From positions 1-64,000 of the forward strand of contig JBHYDC010000004.1 in NCBI GenBank assembly GCA_051861205.1: 64,000 bases of DNA. Direction: 5' to 3'. Positions 16,416 to 26,105 of this stretch are shown here, one piece after another; position 1 is the first letter of the stretch; each line of letters starts with the position of its first letter. The stretch comes from JBHYDC01 sp051861205 (GTDB lineage: Bacteria; Pseudomonadota; Alphaproteobacteria; Rhizobiales; Pleomorphomonadaceae). Both the position numbers and the translations under genes were made by a program. The notes beneath the pieces are model-generated. The model was not told where the DNA came from, ran no database searches, and saw only the letters and a list, made by a program, of their open reading frames with translations.

Positions 16416-17759
16416 CTAGGGCGCCGTCAGGCCGTTGCCATGGCGCGGCGATGGGCCTTGCACCCGTCGCCCCGCCACATAAGTTGCGGCAACGGATCGG
16501 TCGTCGCCCATCGTCATCAGCACGAAGAGTTCCTCTTCAAGGTCGCCGGTTACGGCTTCCATCCGATGCGCCATGGCGGGTGTTGCGCGGGAATCGAGTA
16601 CGGCGAGATCTGCTGCCATGCCGGGTTCAATCCGCCCAATATCCGGCTCACCGATCGTCTCGGCGTTTGCCCGCGTCATCTGGTCGAAGGCTTGGAGGGC
16701 GGAAAGGGTCTGGCCGTTCAGTTGCATCACCTTGTAGGCTTCGGCCGCCGTTTGCAGCATGGAATAGCTGGTGCCGCCGCCGATATCGGTAGCGAGCGCG
16801 ATCCGAACGGGATGCGCGCCGCGCTCCAGGCCGTCGTGGTCGAAGAGGCCGGATCCGATGAAGAGGTTGGACGTCGGGCAGAACACCGCGACGCAGCCGG
16901 TTTCGCTCATGCGCGCGATTTCGTCGGGCCTAAGGTGGATGCAGTGGCCGAGCAGCGTGCGCGGCGATAGCAGGCCGTAATGATCGTAGACGTCGAGATA
17001 GCCGGCGCGCTCGGGGTAAAGTTCGCGCACGAAGGCGATCTCGGCGCGGTTTTCGGACATGTGCGTCTGCAACAGACAATCCGGATGCTCGCGCATCAGC
17101 GCACCCGCGACGGCGAGTTGCTCCGGCGTGGACGTGATCGCAAAGCGCGGCGTGATCACCACGCGCTGACGGCCCCGGCGATGCCAGCGCTCGATCACGC
17201 CCTTGGTGTCGCGGTAGCTGCTCTCGGCGGTGTCGCGCACGGCTTCGGGGGCGTTGCGGTCCATCATCGTCTTACCGGCAAGCATCAGTGTTCCCGCCCG
17301 CTCGCTTTCCGCAAAAAGCGCGTCGATGGCGGACGCATGAACGGACCCGTATACGACGGCCGTCGTGGTGCCGTTGCGCAGGAGTTCGCGGATGAAGAAA
17401 GCCGCGCCGGCCTTGGCGTGCGCCGGATCGGCGTAACGGGCTTCGGCGGGGAAGGTGTATTTGTTCAGCCACTCCAGAAGCTGCGTACCATAGGAAGCGA
17501 CGACCTGCGTCTGCGGAAAATGAATGTGGGTGTCGATGAACCCCGGCAGGATCAGGCGCTCGCCGTGATCGTCGACGATGGTTCCTGCCGTGCGGAAGGC
17601 GTCGAGGTGGTCGGCGGGTTCCACAGCCAAGATCCGCCCGTCTTCGACGACGACGATGCCGTCCTTCAGATGGTGGTAGCTGCCGGCGTCTCCAGCAAAG
17701 CCCGGCCGGCGGACGAAGGACAGAACCTGCCCGCGCAAAATTCGCCGTCCGTCGCTCAT
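16416..17759 (-). CDS. guaD: Guanine deaminase
   Basis: Amidohydrolase that converts guanine to xanthine and ammonia in purine salvage and catabolism. The zinc histidines are in PGFIDTHIHFPQ, followed by the substrate-site LLEWLNKYTFPAE, HMSEN, GHCIHL and TDIGGGTS (zinc aspartate), all characteristic of GuaD. I start it at the ATG 17757-17759, which has GAGGG six bases upstream; the frame extends 16 codons further without support. It heads the operon with the S10 peptidase, and is divergent from fhs across a 294-base region. Confidence 0.93.
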   Translation of the reverse strand: MSDGRRILRGQVLSFVRRPGFAGDAGSYHHLKDGIVVVEDGRILAVEPADHLDAFRTAGTIVDDHGERLILPGFIDTHIHFPQTQVVASYGTQLLEWLNKYTFPAEARYADPAHAKAGAAFFIRELLRNGTTTAVVYGSVHASAIDALFAESERAGTLMLAGKTMMDRNAPEAVRDTAESSYRDTKGVIERWHRRGRQRVVITPRFAITSTPEQLAVAGALMREHPDCLLQTHMSENRAEIAFVRELYPERAGYLDVYDHYGLLSPRTLLGHCIHLRPDEIARMSETGCVAVFCPTSNLFIGSGLFDHDGLERGAHPVRIALATDIGGGTSYSMLQTAAEAYKVMQLNGQTLSALQAFDQMTRANAETIGEPDIGRIEPGMAADLAVLDSRATPAMAHRMEAVTGDLEEELFVLMTMGDDRSVAATYVAGRRVQGPSPRHGNGLTAP

Positions 17760-18053
17760 GTCGTGCCCTCGCTTGATCGATGATCCCTGTTGTAGCCAGA
17801 GCCGCACCCGCCTGACCAGCCTTCACAAGGTGGTGACAGATCGTCACGCCTGCCTGTGGCGCGCAAGCTGGCGGCTTGTTTCTTCGCCCCAGGTTTTCCC
17901 AGACGAATGCGGAAATTCAAATTTTAGAAAGGGCGCAATAGAAAATATGAGCGCGCCCGCGCTTCCCCCCTGCCGCTCCGTCGTGCACCTTCAACCCCGG
18001 CATTCCGTCGCGGGACGGCAGGATTCCGGCTTGGACATGCGAGGAGACCATCC

Positions 18054-19727
18054 ATGCTGACCGACATCGAGATCGCGCGCGCCTCCAAGCTGAAGCCGAT
18101 CGGCGAGATCGCCGCCCGCCTCGGCATTCCGGACGAAGCTTTGATCCCCCACGGTAAGCACATCGCCAAGGTGGATCACGCGTTTATTCGGTCGGTCCAG
18201 GATCGCCCGCGCGGCAAGCTGGTGCTGGTCACCGCGATTACCCCGACACCGGCCGGTGAGGGCAAGACGACCACCACCGTCGGCCTCGGCGACGCGCTGA
18301 ACCGGATCGGCCGCCGCGCGGCGATCTGCCTGCGCGAGCCCTCGCTCGGCCCCTGCTTCGGCATGAAGGGCGGCGCGGCGGGGGGAGGCTATAGCCAAGT
18401 GGTGCCGATGGAGGAGATCAACCTCCATTTCACCGGCGATTTCCACGCGATCACGTCGGCGCATAACCTGCTCTCGGCGATGATCGACAACCACGTCTAT
18501 TGGGGCAACGAGCCGAAGATCGATGGCCGCCGGCTGACATGGCGCCGCGTGATGGACATGAACGACCGCATGCTGCGCAACCAGATCAACGGCCTCGGCG
18601 GGCCAAGCAACGGTTACCCCAAGGAAGACGGCTTCGACATCACGGTGGCGTCCGAAGTGATGGCCGTCTTTTGTCTGGCGAAAGACCTGCACGATTTGGA
18701 AGCCCGGCTTTCCCGGATCGTGATTGGAGAGAGCAACGACAAAAGCTTCCTCACCGCCGAAGCCGTAGCCGCGCCGGGCGCGATGGCGGTGCTGCTCAAG
18801 GATGCCCTGCAACCCAATCTCGTGCAGACGCTCGAAGGCAACCCGGCCTTCGTCCACGGCGGCCCCTTCGCCAACATCGCCCACGGCTGCAATTCCGTGA
18901 TCGCGACCAATACCGCCCTGCGCCTTGCCGATGTGGTGGTGACGGAGGCCGGCTTCGGGGCGGACCTTGGCGCTGAAAAATTCATGGACATCAAATGCCG
19001 CAAGGCCGGCCTTGCACCGGACGCTGCCGTGATCGTCGCCACCATTCGCGCGCTGAAAATGCACGGCGGCGTGGCGAAGGAGGATCTTGGGCGCGAAAAC
19101 CTCGCCGCGCTCGAAGCCGGCTTCGCCAATCTCGCCCGACATATCGAGAATGTCGGCAAATTCGGCGTCGAGGCCGTGGTGGGCATCAACCGTTTCGGAT
19201 CGGATACCGACGCCGAGGTCGAAACGCTGCAACGGCTTTGTGACGAGCAGAAGGTGCGCTGTGTTCTTTGCACGCATTTCGCGGACGGGGGGCGGGGAGC
19301 GGAGGCCTTGGCGCGCGCCGTATCCGAAATTCTGGATACGCCGCGCCGGGCTCCGTTCCAAATGCTCTACCCCGACGATCTTCCGCTGTTCGACAAGGTC
19401 GAGACCATCGCCCGTGAAATCTATCACGCCGCCGAGGTCGAGGCCGATCCGAAGACGCGGGCGAAGCTGAAGGACTTGGAGGCACGCGGCTACGGGCACC
19501 TGCCGGTCTGCATTGCCAAGACGCAGGCCTCCTTCTCCGCCGATCCTGCGTCGAAGAACGCGCCCTCCGGCCACATCCTGCCGATCCGCGAGGTGCGGCT
19601 TTCCGCAGGCGCGGAGTTCGTGGTGGTGATCTGCGGGGACATCATGACGATGCCTGGATTGCCCAAGGTTCCCGCCGCCGTTCACATCCGCCTTGACGAG
19701 GCCGGCAGGATAACCGGGCTGAGTTGA
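18054..19727 (+). CDS. fhs: Formate-tetrahydrofolate ligase
   Basis: ATP-dependent synthesis of 10-formyl-THF from formate and THF, feeding one-carbon metabolism. The P-loop TPTPAGEGKT (63-72) and the family stretches EPSLGPCFGMKGGAAGGG, EINLHFTGD and QINGLGGPSN are all intact. Length (557 residues) is standard. The ATG has GAGGAG about ten bases upstream. The 294-base leader shared with guaD contains CCTGCCG (17969-17975) and its complement (18016-18022), which could pair around a 40-base loop, but I recognise no riboswitch. Confidence 0.97.
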   Translation: MLTDIEIARASKLKPIGEIAARLGIPDEALIPHGKHIAKVDHAFIRSVQDRPRGKLVLVTAITPTPAGEGKTTTTVGLGDALNRIGRRAAICLREPSLGPCFGMKGGAAGGGYSQVVPMEEINLHFTGDFHAITSAHNLLSAMIDNHVYWGNEPKIDGRRLTWRRVMDMNDRMLRNQINGLGGPSNGYPKEDGFDITVASEVMAVFCLAKDLHDLEARLSRIVIGESNDKSFLTAEAVAAPGAMAVLLKDALQPNLVQTLEGNPAFVHGGPFANIAHGCNSVIATNTALRLADVVVTEAGFGADLGAEKFMDIKCRKAGLAPDAAVIVATIRALKMHGGVAKEDLGRENLAALEAGFANLARHIENVGKFGVEAVVGINRFGSDTDAEVETLQRLCDEQKVRCVLCTHFADGGRGAEALARAVSEILDTPRRAPFQMLYPDDLPLFDKVETIAREIYHAAEVEADPKTRAKLKDLEARGYGHLPVCIAKTQASFSADPASKNAPSGHILPIREVRLSAGAEFVVVICGDIMTMPGLPKVPAAVHIRLDEAGRITGLS

Positions 19728-19893
19728 ACCGGCTCCGGGCTTTGCCGGCACGCGGATGGGGCGGATAAGGCAGGGTTGCCATTAAGCTCACCCATTGTTT
19801 CTTGGGACAAGCCGTATTCAGGGTGTAGAATTCGTGATATCGCGATCGAAGGGGGCATCCGTGTTTCGCCCCGCTGTAACTTGCGTTCGGACC

Positions 19894-20367
19894 ATGATTT
19901 CTCAAAAAGCGAAATACGCGTTCAAGGCGCTTGTCGAACTTGCTTGCGCACCGCGTGGCGAAGCCATGCTGATCGAGGATATCGCGCGTAAGGCACAGGT
20001 TCCGCGCAAGTTCTTGGAGCATATCCTGCTTGCGCTGAAGCATCACGGCGTCATCGCCAGCCGTCGAGGCCGGGGCGGTGGCTATGTGCTTCTTAAGGAT
20101 CCGCGCGAGATCAGTATTGGCTCGGTTCTGCGTGCGATCGACGGACCGATCGCGCCTCTCGGTTGCCTGTCGCGGTCGGCATACCGGTCTTGTGCGGACT
20201 GCCCGGACGAAGCGGCTTGCGCCGTGCGCAAGATCTTCGGCGACATTTTTGCCGCCACCATCATTTTGATGGACGCGACAACGCTCCATGATGCGGTGCG
20301 CCACACCCGCGCCAATGAAGCGATCACGCCAACGGCTTTGGTGGTGCAGGATCTTTTGGCCGGCTGA
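19894..20367 (+). CDS. Rrf2-family Fe-S transcriptional regulator
   Basis: Winged-helix regulator of the IscR/NsrR/RirA family (157 residues from the chosen ATG). The HTH occupies about residues 26-60 and ends in the wing RRGRGGGYVL. Cysteines C91, C100, C103 and C109 lie in the usual cluster-binding loop and could hold a 2Fe-2S or 4Fe-4S cluster. In Hyphomicrobiales such proteins sense iron (RirA) or cysteine (CymR-like). The upstream extension to 19795 has no homology-like content, so I start at the ATG followed by ISQKAKYA. Its targets cannot be told; the imelysin and formate genes nearby are candidates. Confidence 0.9.
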   Translation: MISQKAKYAFKALVELACAPRGEAMLIEDIARKAQVPRKFLEHILLALKHHGVIASRRGRGGGYVLLKDPREISIGSVLRAIDGPIAPLGCLSRSAYRSCADCPDEAACAVRKIFGDIFAATIILMDATTLHDAVRHTRANEAITPTALVVQDLLAG

Positions 20368-20385
20368 TATCTAGGATAATCCTTT

Positions 20386-20409
20386 GCGGGACCGGCGGCA
20401 TCGTCCCGC
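20386..20409. terminator. Possible hairpin after the Rrf2 gene
   Basis: GCGGGAC (20386-20392) and GTCCCGC (20403-20409) form a perfect 7-bp stem with a 10-base loop, 18 bases after the rrf2 stop. No T tract follows, so it is at best a weak or factor-assisted terminator. Confidence 0.35.
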
Positions 20410-20439
20410 GTATGACTTGAATCGATCCGGAGCGGTCTA

Positions 20440-21519
20440 TTGAACCCCATGGTGCGCCAGGGCCTGATCAAGGGTGGCATGGGCATTCTGACCGCCCTAT
20501 ACGCCGATCGTTGGCTCACATGGCCCTCCAGGTGGGCGGGGGCCATCTTGATGATGCACCGGGTGCGGCCTGCCGGGCACGATCCGTTTCAGCCCAACGC
20601 TCACTTGCAAATCACGCCGGAATACTTGGACTGCATGCTCGCGCGTCTTGCCGAACTTGGCATTCGCGTCGTCTCCTTCGAGGAGGCGCAAGCGCGTTTG
20701 GCGAGCGGATATTCCGAGCGCTTCGTGGTTCTGACCTTTGACGACGGTTATGCCGACAATTTCGAATTCGCATGGCCGGTTCTAAGGCGTCACGGCGTGC
20801 AATTCACGGTTTTCCTCGCTACCGGTTTGATGGACGGCACGGCGAGCGCGTGGTGGCTGACGCTTGAAGAGATCGTGCGGCGCTCGCAAACGATCCAGGC
20901 CTGGATAGGCAACACCCGCTTTGCGTTGGACTGCTCATCGCGAAACGCCGCGATGACCGCCTACACCCAACTGGCGGCCGCCCTGGCCACGTTGAGCGAA
21001 GCGGAGCGCGATCGCTGCGTGCGCGAGATGGCAGCCCGCGTCCAGATCGACGTATCGCGAATGGTGGCGTCGCAGATGATGACATGGGATCAGGTGGCCC
21101 TCATGGCCGCCGACCCCGCCGTGACCCTTGGCGCGCACACCGTCGATCACCCGTCCTTGGCTGGACTGGCAGATGCCGAGGCGCGGGATCAGATTGCCCG
21201 GGGCATCGACATTATCGAAACCCGGACCGGACGCAGGCCGGCCGTGTTCGCCTATCCCTTCGGAGGGCCGGAGCACGTATCCAACCGGGATGTTGCGATC
21301 GTGCGCGACCTCGGCATCTCGCTCGCCGTCACAACCACACCCGGCATTCTTTATGCGGGCACCCCGGTCGATCCGCTACGTCTGCCTCGCGTTTCGATCA
21401 ACGGCCATTTTCAGACCCGGCGATCGCTCGACATGTTGTTGTCGGGCATACCTTTTTTGATCGCGGGTATGATGCCGCGCCAATCACAGCCGCTCGTCGC
21501 ACGAGGGGCGACGGCCTGA
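20440..21519 (+). CDS. Polysaccharide deacetylase (CE4 family)
   Basis: Metal-dependent de-N-acetylase with the NodB homology domain. Motif 1 TFDDGYADN carries the catalytic base and metal aspartate, motif 2 reads HTVDHPSL (two metal histidines) and motif 3 is AYPFGGPE. A large insertion between motifs 1 and 2 is typical of envelope-acting members. There is no signal peptide, but the C-terminus has a hydrophobic stretch (LLSGIPFLIAGMM). The start is probably TTG at 20440, seven bases after GGAG; an ATG at 20449 is the alternative. The substrate is likely a surface glycan. Confidence 0.88.
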   Translation: MNPMVRQGLIKGGMGILTALYADRWLTWPSRWAGAILMMHRVRPAGHDPFQPNAHLQITPEYLDCMLARLAELGIRVVSFEEAQARLASGYSERFVVLTFDDGYADNFEFAWPVLRRHGVQFTVFLATGLMDGTASAWWLTLEEIVRRSQTIQAWIGNTRFALDCSSRNAAMTAYTQLAAALATLSEAERDRCVREMAARVQIDVSRMVASQMMTWDQVALMAADPAVTLGAHTVDHPSLAGLADAEARDQIARGIDIIETRTGRRPAVFAYPFGGPEHVSNRDVAIVRDLGISLAVTTTPGILYAGTPVDPLRLPRVSINGHFQTRRSLDMLLSGIPFLIAGMMPRQSQPLVARGATA

Positions 21520-21540
21520 TCGCTCTCGCCGCATCTCGGG

Positions 21541-22350
21541 TCAAGGAATGCGGCGAATGTCGCCCTCGAAATTGGCGGCAACCGTGGGGCCGCCTTGAAA
21601 CACGTTTTCGATGATGTTCCCGGACCGCTGGCCACGCAGCGCGTCGGCGAAGACCTCCGCACGATCGGCCGGGCGATAGCCGAGCCGCAAGGCATTGGCG
21701 TTGTCCCACCAGCCCCGCGCATTGGCGGAAATGCCGTAGACGATCTCGCAGGTGTAATCCACGGTGAGGCCGACGCGGATCAAGCGCAGGAAATCTTCCG
21801 GCGAAATCCAGGTGGATAGCATCCGCTCGTCGGTCGGTTCCGGCCGGCACGATCCCATGCGAATGCACAGCGCCGATATGCCGTGCTTATAGGCATAGAG
21901 CGAGGCCATGGATTCGATGAAGGCACCTCCAACGCCCGCCGGTCCGTCCGGCCGCGGCAGCGAGAGATGATCGAGCACGGCCGAGCGGCGATAGAAGCCG
22001 ACGACGCCGTCCGGTGTCGCCGAAATCACGCGCCGAACCTTGCAGCGCCGAGCGGCCTCCCAAAGGTTGGCAACGCCCGTGGCATAGTAAGCAAGGTCAC
22101 CGCCACCCCGGCGCCCGAGATCGAGCTTGGAGAGATCGATGACGATGTCGATGTCGCGGCAGGCGGCTTCTAGAAAGCAAAGATCGGTCAAACTGCCGAC
22201 CATTACTTCTTCTTTCGCTGAAGCTGCCTCGAACGCCGCATTTTCGATCGCGCGGACACTGAAACCCCATTCGGGTAAGCGAGTCCGAAGAATTCGGCCG
22301 AGGAACATATCTCCACCGACCACTAGCACTTTTAGTCCGCTCGTCATCAA
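21541..22350 (-). CDS. Uronate-dehydrogenase-like SDR protein lacking the catalytic Tyr/Lys
   Basis: An extended short-chain dehydrogenase fold (269 residues). The nucleotide loop is GGDMFLG (12-18), and the C-terminal half carries segments typical of NAD-dependent uronate dehydrogenases: GSCRPEP (166-172), RMLSTWISPEDF and GWWDN (213-217). The active-site YxxxK aligns with A138-GVG-G142, so both catalytic residues are missing. It may be a non-enzymatic NAD-binding protein or use other residues. The start has AGGTGGGG five bases upstream. The 3' neighbour converges; the upstream 538 bases are AT-rich and gene-free. Confidence 0.72.
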   Translation of the reverse strand: MMTSGLKVLVVGGDMFLGRILRTRLPEWGFSVRAIENAAFEAASAKEEVMVGSLTDLCFLEAACRDIDIVIDLSKLDLGRRGGGDLAYYATGVANLWEAARRCKVRRVISATPDGVVGFYRRSAVLDHLSLPRPDGPAGVGGAFIESMASLYAYKHGISALCIRMGSCRPEPTDERMLSTWISPEDFLRLIRVGLTVDYTCEIVYGISANARGWWDNANALRLGYRPADRAEVFADALRGQRSGNIIENVFQGGPTVAANFEGDIRRIP

Positions 22351-22888
22351 GTCCCCACCTTATTGAGCAAGCGAAAGGATCATGTAACACCGAGGTACAT
22401 ATCGGATCTATGTTGTTAACATAACATGCCCCCTCCGTCAGCCGTATAAAGCCCGATCAATGCTGCGTATCGTCAATGCAGGTGTTTAAATTGCGACCAA
22501 TTTGAGCTAACGTCTCGAACATTTACTCGTAAAACTGACATGTTTTTTGCTATAAATTCTCAAACGCTCCGCCGGCTACCGTTATAAAAGCGGATTGGTA
22601 GGAAGAAAAGGACGTGCGTCCGTTTGGATATTTTTTGTCCGACGATTGAACGATTTCTGTTTAAACCATGCGAAATTGACACACTCCGTTTGGTCCGAGG
22701 CCGCCTTTGATCCCGAGCCGCCGAACAGGGTGCCCTGCATATCAGCCCGCTCTCCGTCTTGCGCGGGCCTTCATGGCACCGTGATGCCCGCCACACAGTC
22801 GGACGTTGAATATGGTTCCGCTTGCCGTTAGCAAAGGCCATGAGGTGGTCACGCTGGCCGGGCGTGCATGTCGATGAGGTGAGGCAAG
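22351..22888. other. AT-richer intergenic region between divergent genes
   Basis: About 540 bases without a convincing gene, clearly richer in A and T than the surroundings, especially 22440-22700. It holds the promoters of the udh-like gene (leftward) and the broken fructokinase (rightward). A GTTAAC-centred partial dyad (22410-22428) lies near the udh-like start. I see no RNA gene or terminator. Confidence 0.5.
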
Positions 22889-23805
22889 ATGCTTCTGAGT
22901 TGCGGCGATGCGCTGATTGATTTCGTACCCGTCCGGTCCTCCGACGGCCGGGACGGATATGTGCCGGTCGTCGGCGGTTCGTGTCTCAATATCGCGGTGG
23001 CCATGGCGCGGCTCGGCGCTCCGACCGGCTTCGTGGGCGGCGTTTCAACCGACATGTTCGGCGAGATGATCGAGGGCCACATGGCCTCGTCCATGGTCGA
23101 CCTGCGCTACGTCACACGTTCCGAAACCGAAACCACGCTCGCCTTCGTCCGATTCGTGAACGGCGAGCCGCATTACGCCTTCTATGATGAAATGACCGCC
23201 GGCCCTATGCTCCGGGCTCGGTCCCCTTTCCGGCGATCGATGCGGTCCATGTCGGCTCGGTCACCTTGATCAACGACCCGTCGTCTTCCGGCTATCTCGC
23301 GCTGGTGGACGCCGCGCGCGACCTCACGACGGTGTCGTTCGATCCGAACTGCCGCCCGAATCTCGTGCGCGACAAGGCCGATTACATCGCACGCATGGAA
23401 GGCTTCGCCGCACGGTCCGACATCATTCGCATGTCGGATGTGGACCACGACTTCCTGTTCGGTACCCATGACTACGCCGCGACGGCCGAACGCTACCTTA
23501 AAGGTGGCGCGTCTGTCGTCGTCGTCACGCGCGGCGGTAATGGCGTATTGGCTTGGCATCGCTCGGCCGGATTGGTCGAAGTGGCCGCGCCGAAGGTGGC
23601 TGTGGTCGATACCATCGGTGCCGGCGACACCTTCCAGGGCGCGTTCCTGGTCGCACTCAAGGAAGCCGGTCAGATCGAACGCGACCGGCTGGCAACGCTG
23701 ACGGCGGGCGATATCCGAGCGGCTCTGACCTTCGGCGTCAATGCGGCGGCGGTTACCTGCTCGCGCGAAGGGGCCAATCCCCCCTGGCGCCACGAGCTTG
23801 GCTGA
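22889..23805 (+). pseudogene. PfkB-family fructokinase-like gene broken by a frameshift
   Basis: The first part (22889-23269) encodes the N-terminal half of a PfkB sugar kinase: GDALIDFVP, the substrate loop GGSCLNIAVAMARLG and the lid up to FYDEMTAGP. The second part, in the -1 frame (open to 23805), continues with AIDAVHVGSV, FDPNC, VVVVTRGG and the catalytic DTIGAGDTF. The break lies at the CCC run 23203-23205: one more C there would join the halves as TAGPYAPGSVPFP. It is either a real inactivation, a slippage site or a sequencing error. The ribosome binding site GAGG and ATG at 22889 are normal. Whole, it would phosphorylate fructose or a related sugar. Confidence 0.8.
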
Positions 23806-24930
23806 TCAGACGAGACGGCTGACGTGATTGTCGAAAGCAAGGTCGGCGCGCCCGAGCAGTGAGGCGGCGACCCCGTTCGAGCCCTCAACCGACACGACCT
23901 CGCCCGATCCTGACGTTGCAAGGAACCGCGATCCGCTTTCCGCCGGAGACAATCCGCACCCGTCGTCGAACCGAATATCCCCTAGAAATTGCCCTGAACC
24001 CGCTTCGAAGGCGAAGATGAGTCCACCCTTCGGCGCCGAAAACGCGATAGCCGCCCCGTCCGCCGAGGCTGCGACGGAGCCGACGTAATTCTTGGCGAGC
24101 GGCGCGATTTCGGCGGGCAAGCCGAAGAGGTCCGGATCTCGCCCGAGCACCACCCGCCCGGCAAGCGGGGGAAGGTCGGCAGGGTCGCCCAGATGCTGGC
24201 AGCCGAACCACACCGACCCGGTTCGATCGACGGCGAGATGCCGGATCGACAATCCGCCATAGGCCGCGCCGAGGCTCTGGGTGGTTAGCACGCGCTGCGC
24301 CTGCGGATCGACGAAGCTGAGGCTCGCCTTCATATCCGCGCGGTTCAGGTTCGTGCGGCCACCCACCTCCGGTGTCGTATCGAGGCCACCGTTGGCGATG
24401 GCGAGGGTCGCCCCGTCGCCGCACCAGACGAGTTCGTGACTGCCGACGCCGCCCGCCGGAAATTCACCGATCCGCTCGAACCCGGCGCGCGTGTCGTAGA
24501 TGCCGATAACGCCCTGGCCGCTGCCATAGTCGTTTTCGGTGGTGTAGAGCAGGCCCCCGCCCGCTGTGAACACGCCGTGACCGTAGAAATGCCGGCCCGG
24601 CGCGGCCGAAATCACGCGCGGTTCGGCCCGCCCATCTGCGTCGAACACGACCGCGAAGGTGCCGGGTCGCCGGGCAAACGCCACGCAGCGCCGGGAGGCC
24701 GGGTCGAACGCCACGTCGTGCCCGCGACCGGGCAGCGGATGCAGCCGCTTGATCCGGCCGGTGTCGTCCATCACCGCGACGGCGAACCGGTCGTCCGGCG
24801 TCTTCACGCAGCTTGCGTAGAGCGGCGATCCGCTGGGTTCGCCCGCGTGCAGCGCCCGCGTGCCCACCAGCGCGAAGCCGATTGAGCCGCCGGCAAGCTT
24901 TAGGATGGCGCGGCGGTCGAGATGGGGCAT
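23806..24930 (-). CDS. DUF1513 protein with Tat-like signal
   Basis: A twin-arginine-like N-terminus (RRAILKLAGG, residues 6-15) suggests export in folded form. The rest is a beta-propeller-like domain with repeated strands, matching the DUF1513 family found next to imelysin and di-haem genes. It is the last gene of the four-gene imelysin operon, three bases after the second imelysin. A role in periplasmic iron uptake is inferred from this context; the biochemical function is unknown. Confidence 0.85.
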   Translation of the reverse strand: MPHLDRRAILKLAGGSIGFALVGTRALHAGEPSGSPLYASCVKTPDDRFAVAVMDDTGRIKRLHPLPGRGHDVAFDPASRRCVAFARRPGTFAVVFDADGRAEPRVISAAPGRHFYGHGVFTAGGGLLYTTENDYGSGQGVIGIYDTRAGFERIGEFPAGGVGSHELVWCGDGATLAIANGGLDTTPEVGGRTNLNRADMKASLSFVDPQAQRVLTTQSLGAAYGGLSIRHLAVDRTGSVWFGCQHLGDPADLPPLAGRVVLGRDPDLFGLPAEIAPLAKNYVGSVAASADGAAIAFSAPKGGLIFAFEAGSGQFLGDIRFDDGCGLSPAESGSRFLATSGSGEVVSVEGSNGVAASLLGRADLAFDNHVSRLV

Positions 24931-24933
24931 GCG

Positions 24934-26094
24934 TCAGTCACCGTCATTGGCGTTGAAGCCCTGATCGAGCCCGATGGCCGCCGTCAGTTCTCGCCCTATC
25001 GATCGTTTCAGGCTGTGGACAGCCACAAGCACATAGACGGCGATCTTCCGACTGTCGTTGTCCGCGACGGCATCCTCGATGGGCCTATCGATCTTGGCGA
25101 AAGTAGCGGCGGCGTTGCGGGCCTCGAACAGAATGGAGTTGCCGAGCCAGACTTCCTCCTCTTCCAGGAGACCCGCGACGTTGCCGACCTCGATCAGATG
25201 CTGTGTCGCCTCCAGCGCGGAAACCACCGCCGGCACGCTCTGGCCGCTTCGCCAGAAGAGGGCGAGCTTGGGTTTTGCCGTGTCGGGACTTTCCCCGAAG
25301 GGCGCGTCGATCATATCGTCCGCGATCGTCTCAAGGCTGGCCGCTACGGTGTTGATGATTTTGGAGGCGGCTTCCTTGTGCGTCTGGAAGAGGAGGTTTG
25401 CGGGGCCCGGCTGTTCGAACTGTGCAGCGCCCATGCCGTCCTCCGCCCAGTCGGAGGATAAGGCGTCCGCGATCGCCTTCACATTGGCGCCGATAGCGGC
25501 GCCGTAGCGGCAGCGGAACGCTCCCGCCTCCGTGCCGTCTAGCAGCGCCTGCGAACCGGTGCCATAAAGCAGGAATTCCAGCGCCGTCAGCCCTTGTACG
25601 CCGACGGATTTTTTGGCCAGCGTGTCCGGGCGGGTTGCGGTCTCGTCGGTGGCAGCCAGGATCTTTTGAACCTGCTTAAGCCCGAGCCCCCGTGGATCCG
25701 GCCAGAAGGCGAGCCGCTCCTGCCGGTTATCCCTGAGGATCGGCCCGAAGCGCACCGGAAACAGCCCGCCATATCCGCGCGCCGTTGCCTCGAAGGATCG
25801 TCTTGCCGTTGCAAGCGCGGTGTCCGACGGCGCATCGCAGAGTGCGGTTAGGTCTGCGTCGAGCAATTCGGCGGTCAGAGCGAAACCCTCGGCGGCCGGG
25901 CGAACGTGGCGCGTGATGACGTCGCGGACGAGTTCGGCGTATCTGGCATCTTCGACGGCCGTCTTGCGTTTGACGCCGTCCTCCTGCGCGTGCGCCGGGC
26001 GGCTCGCGAGCCCGAGCAGCGCGGCGGCCCCGACCACCGCCAGAAACGATGCGGCAAAGCGGGCGCGGCCGGATTGAAGGGTACGTATAGGCAT
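24934..26094 (-). CDS. Imelysin-family periplasmic protein (second copy)
   Basis: Signal peptide (residues 1 to about 36, ending AHA) followed by a helical imelysin domain, split into two repeats as in IrpA/ICMP proteins. The family's GxHxxE position near residues 168-173 reads VQGLTALEFLLYG, so the histidine is replaced by threonine and only the glutamate remains. That makes this copy more divergent than the one at 27631-28902. It follows the di-haem gene by 11 bases. Imelysins are thought to bind iron or haem at the periplasm and are often iron-regulated. Confidence 0.85.
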   Translation of the reverse strand: MPIRTLQSGRARFAASFLAVVGAAALLGLASRPAHAQEDGVKRKTAVEDARYAELVRDVITRHVRPAAEGFALTAELLDADLTALCDAPSDTALATARRSFEATARGYGGLFPVRFGPILRDNRQERLAFWPDPRGLGLKQVQKILAATDETATRPDTLAKKSVGVQGLTALEFLLYGTGSQALLDGTEAGAFRCRYGAAIGANVKAIADALSSDWAEDGMGAAQFEQPGPANLLFQTHKEAASKIINTVAASLETIADDMIDAPFGESPDTAKPKLALFWRSGQSVPAVVSALEATQHLIEVGNVAGLLEEEEVWLGNSILFEARNAAATFAKIDRPIEDAVADNDSRKIAVYVLVAVHSLKRSIGRELTAAIGLDQGFNANDGD

Positions 26095-26105
26095 CGACGG
26101 CCTCG

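Noticed and set aside
17969..18022. Leader RNA element before fhs
   Set aside because: Only a 7-bp stem with a 40-base loop is visible; this could occur by chance, and no known folate or formate switch motif is seen.
17991..19751. 586-residue frame on the minus strand
   Set aside because: It mirrors fhs, whose family motifs are complete on the other strand.
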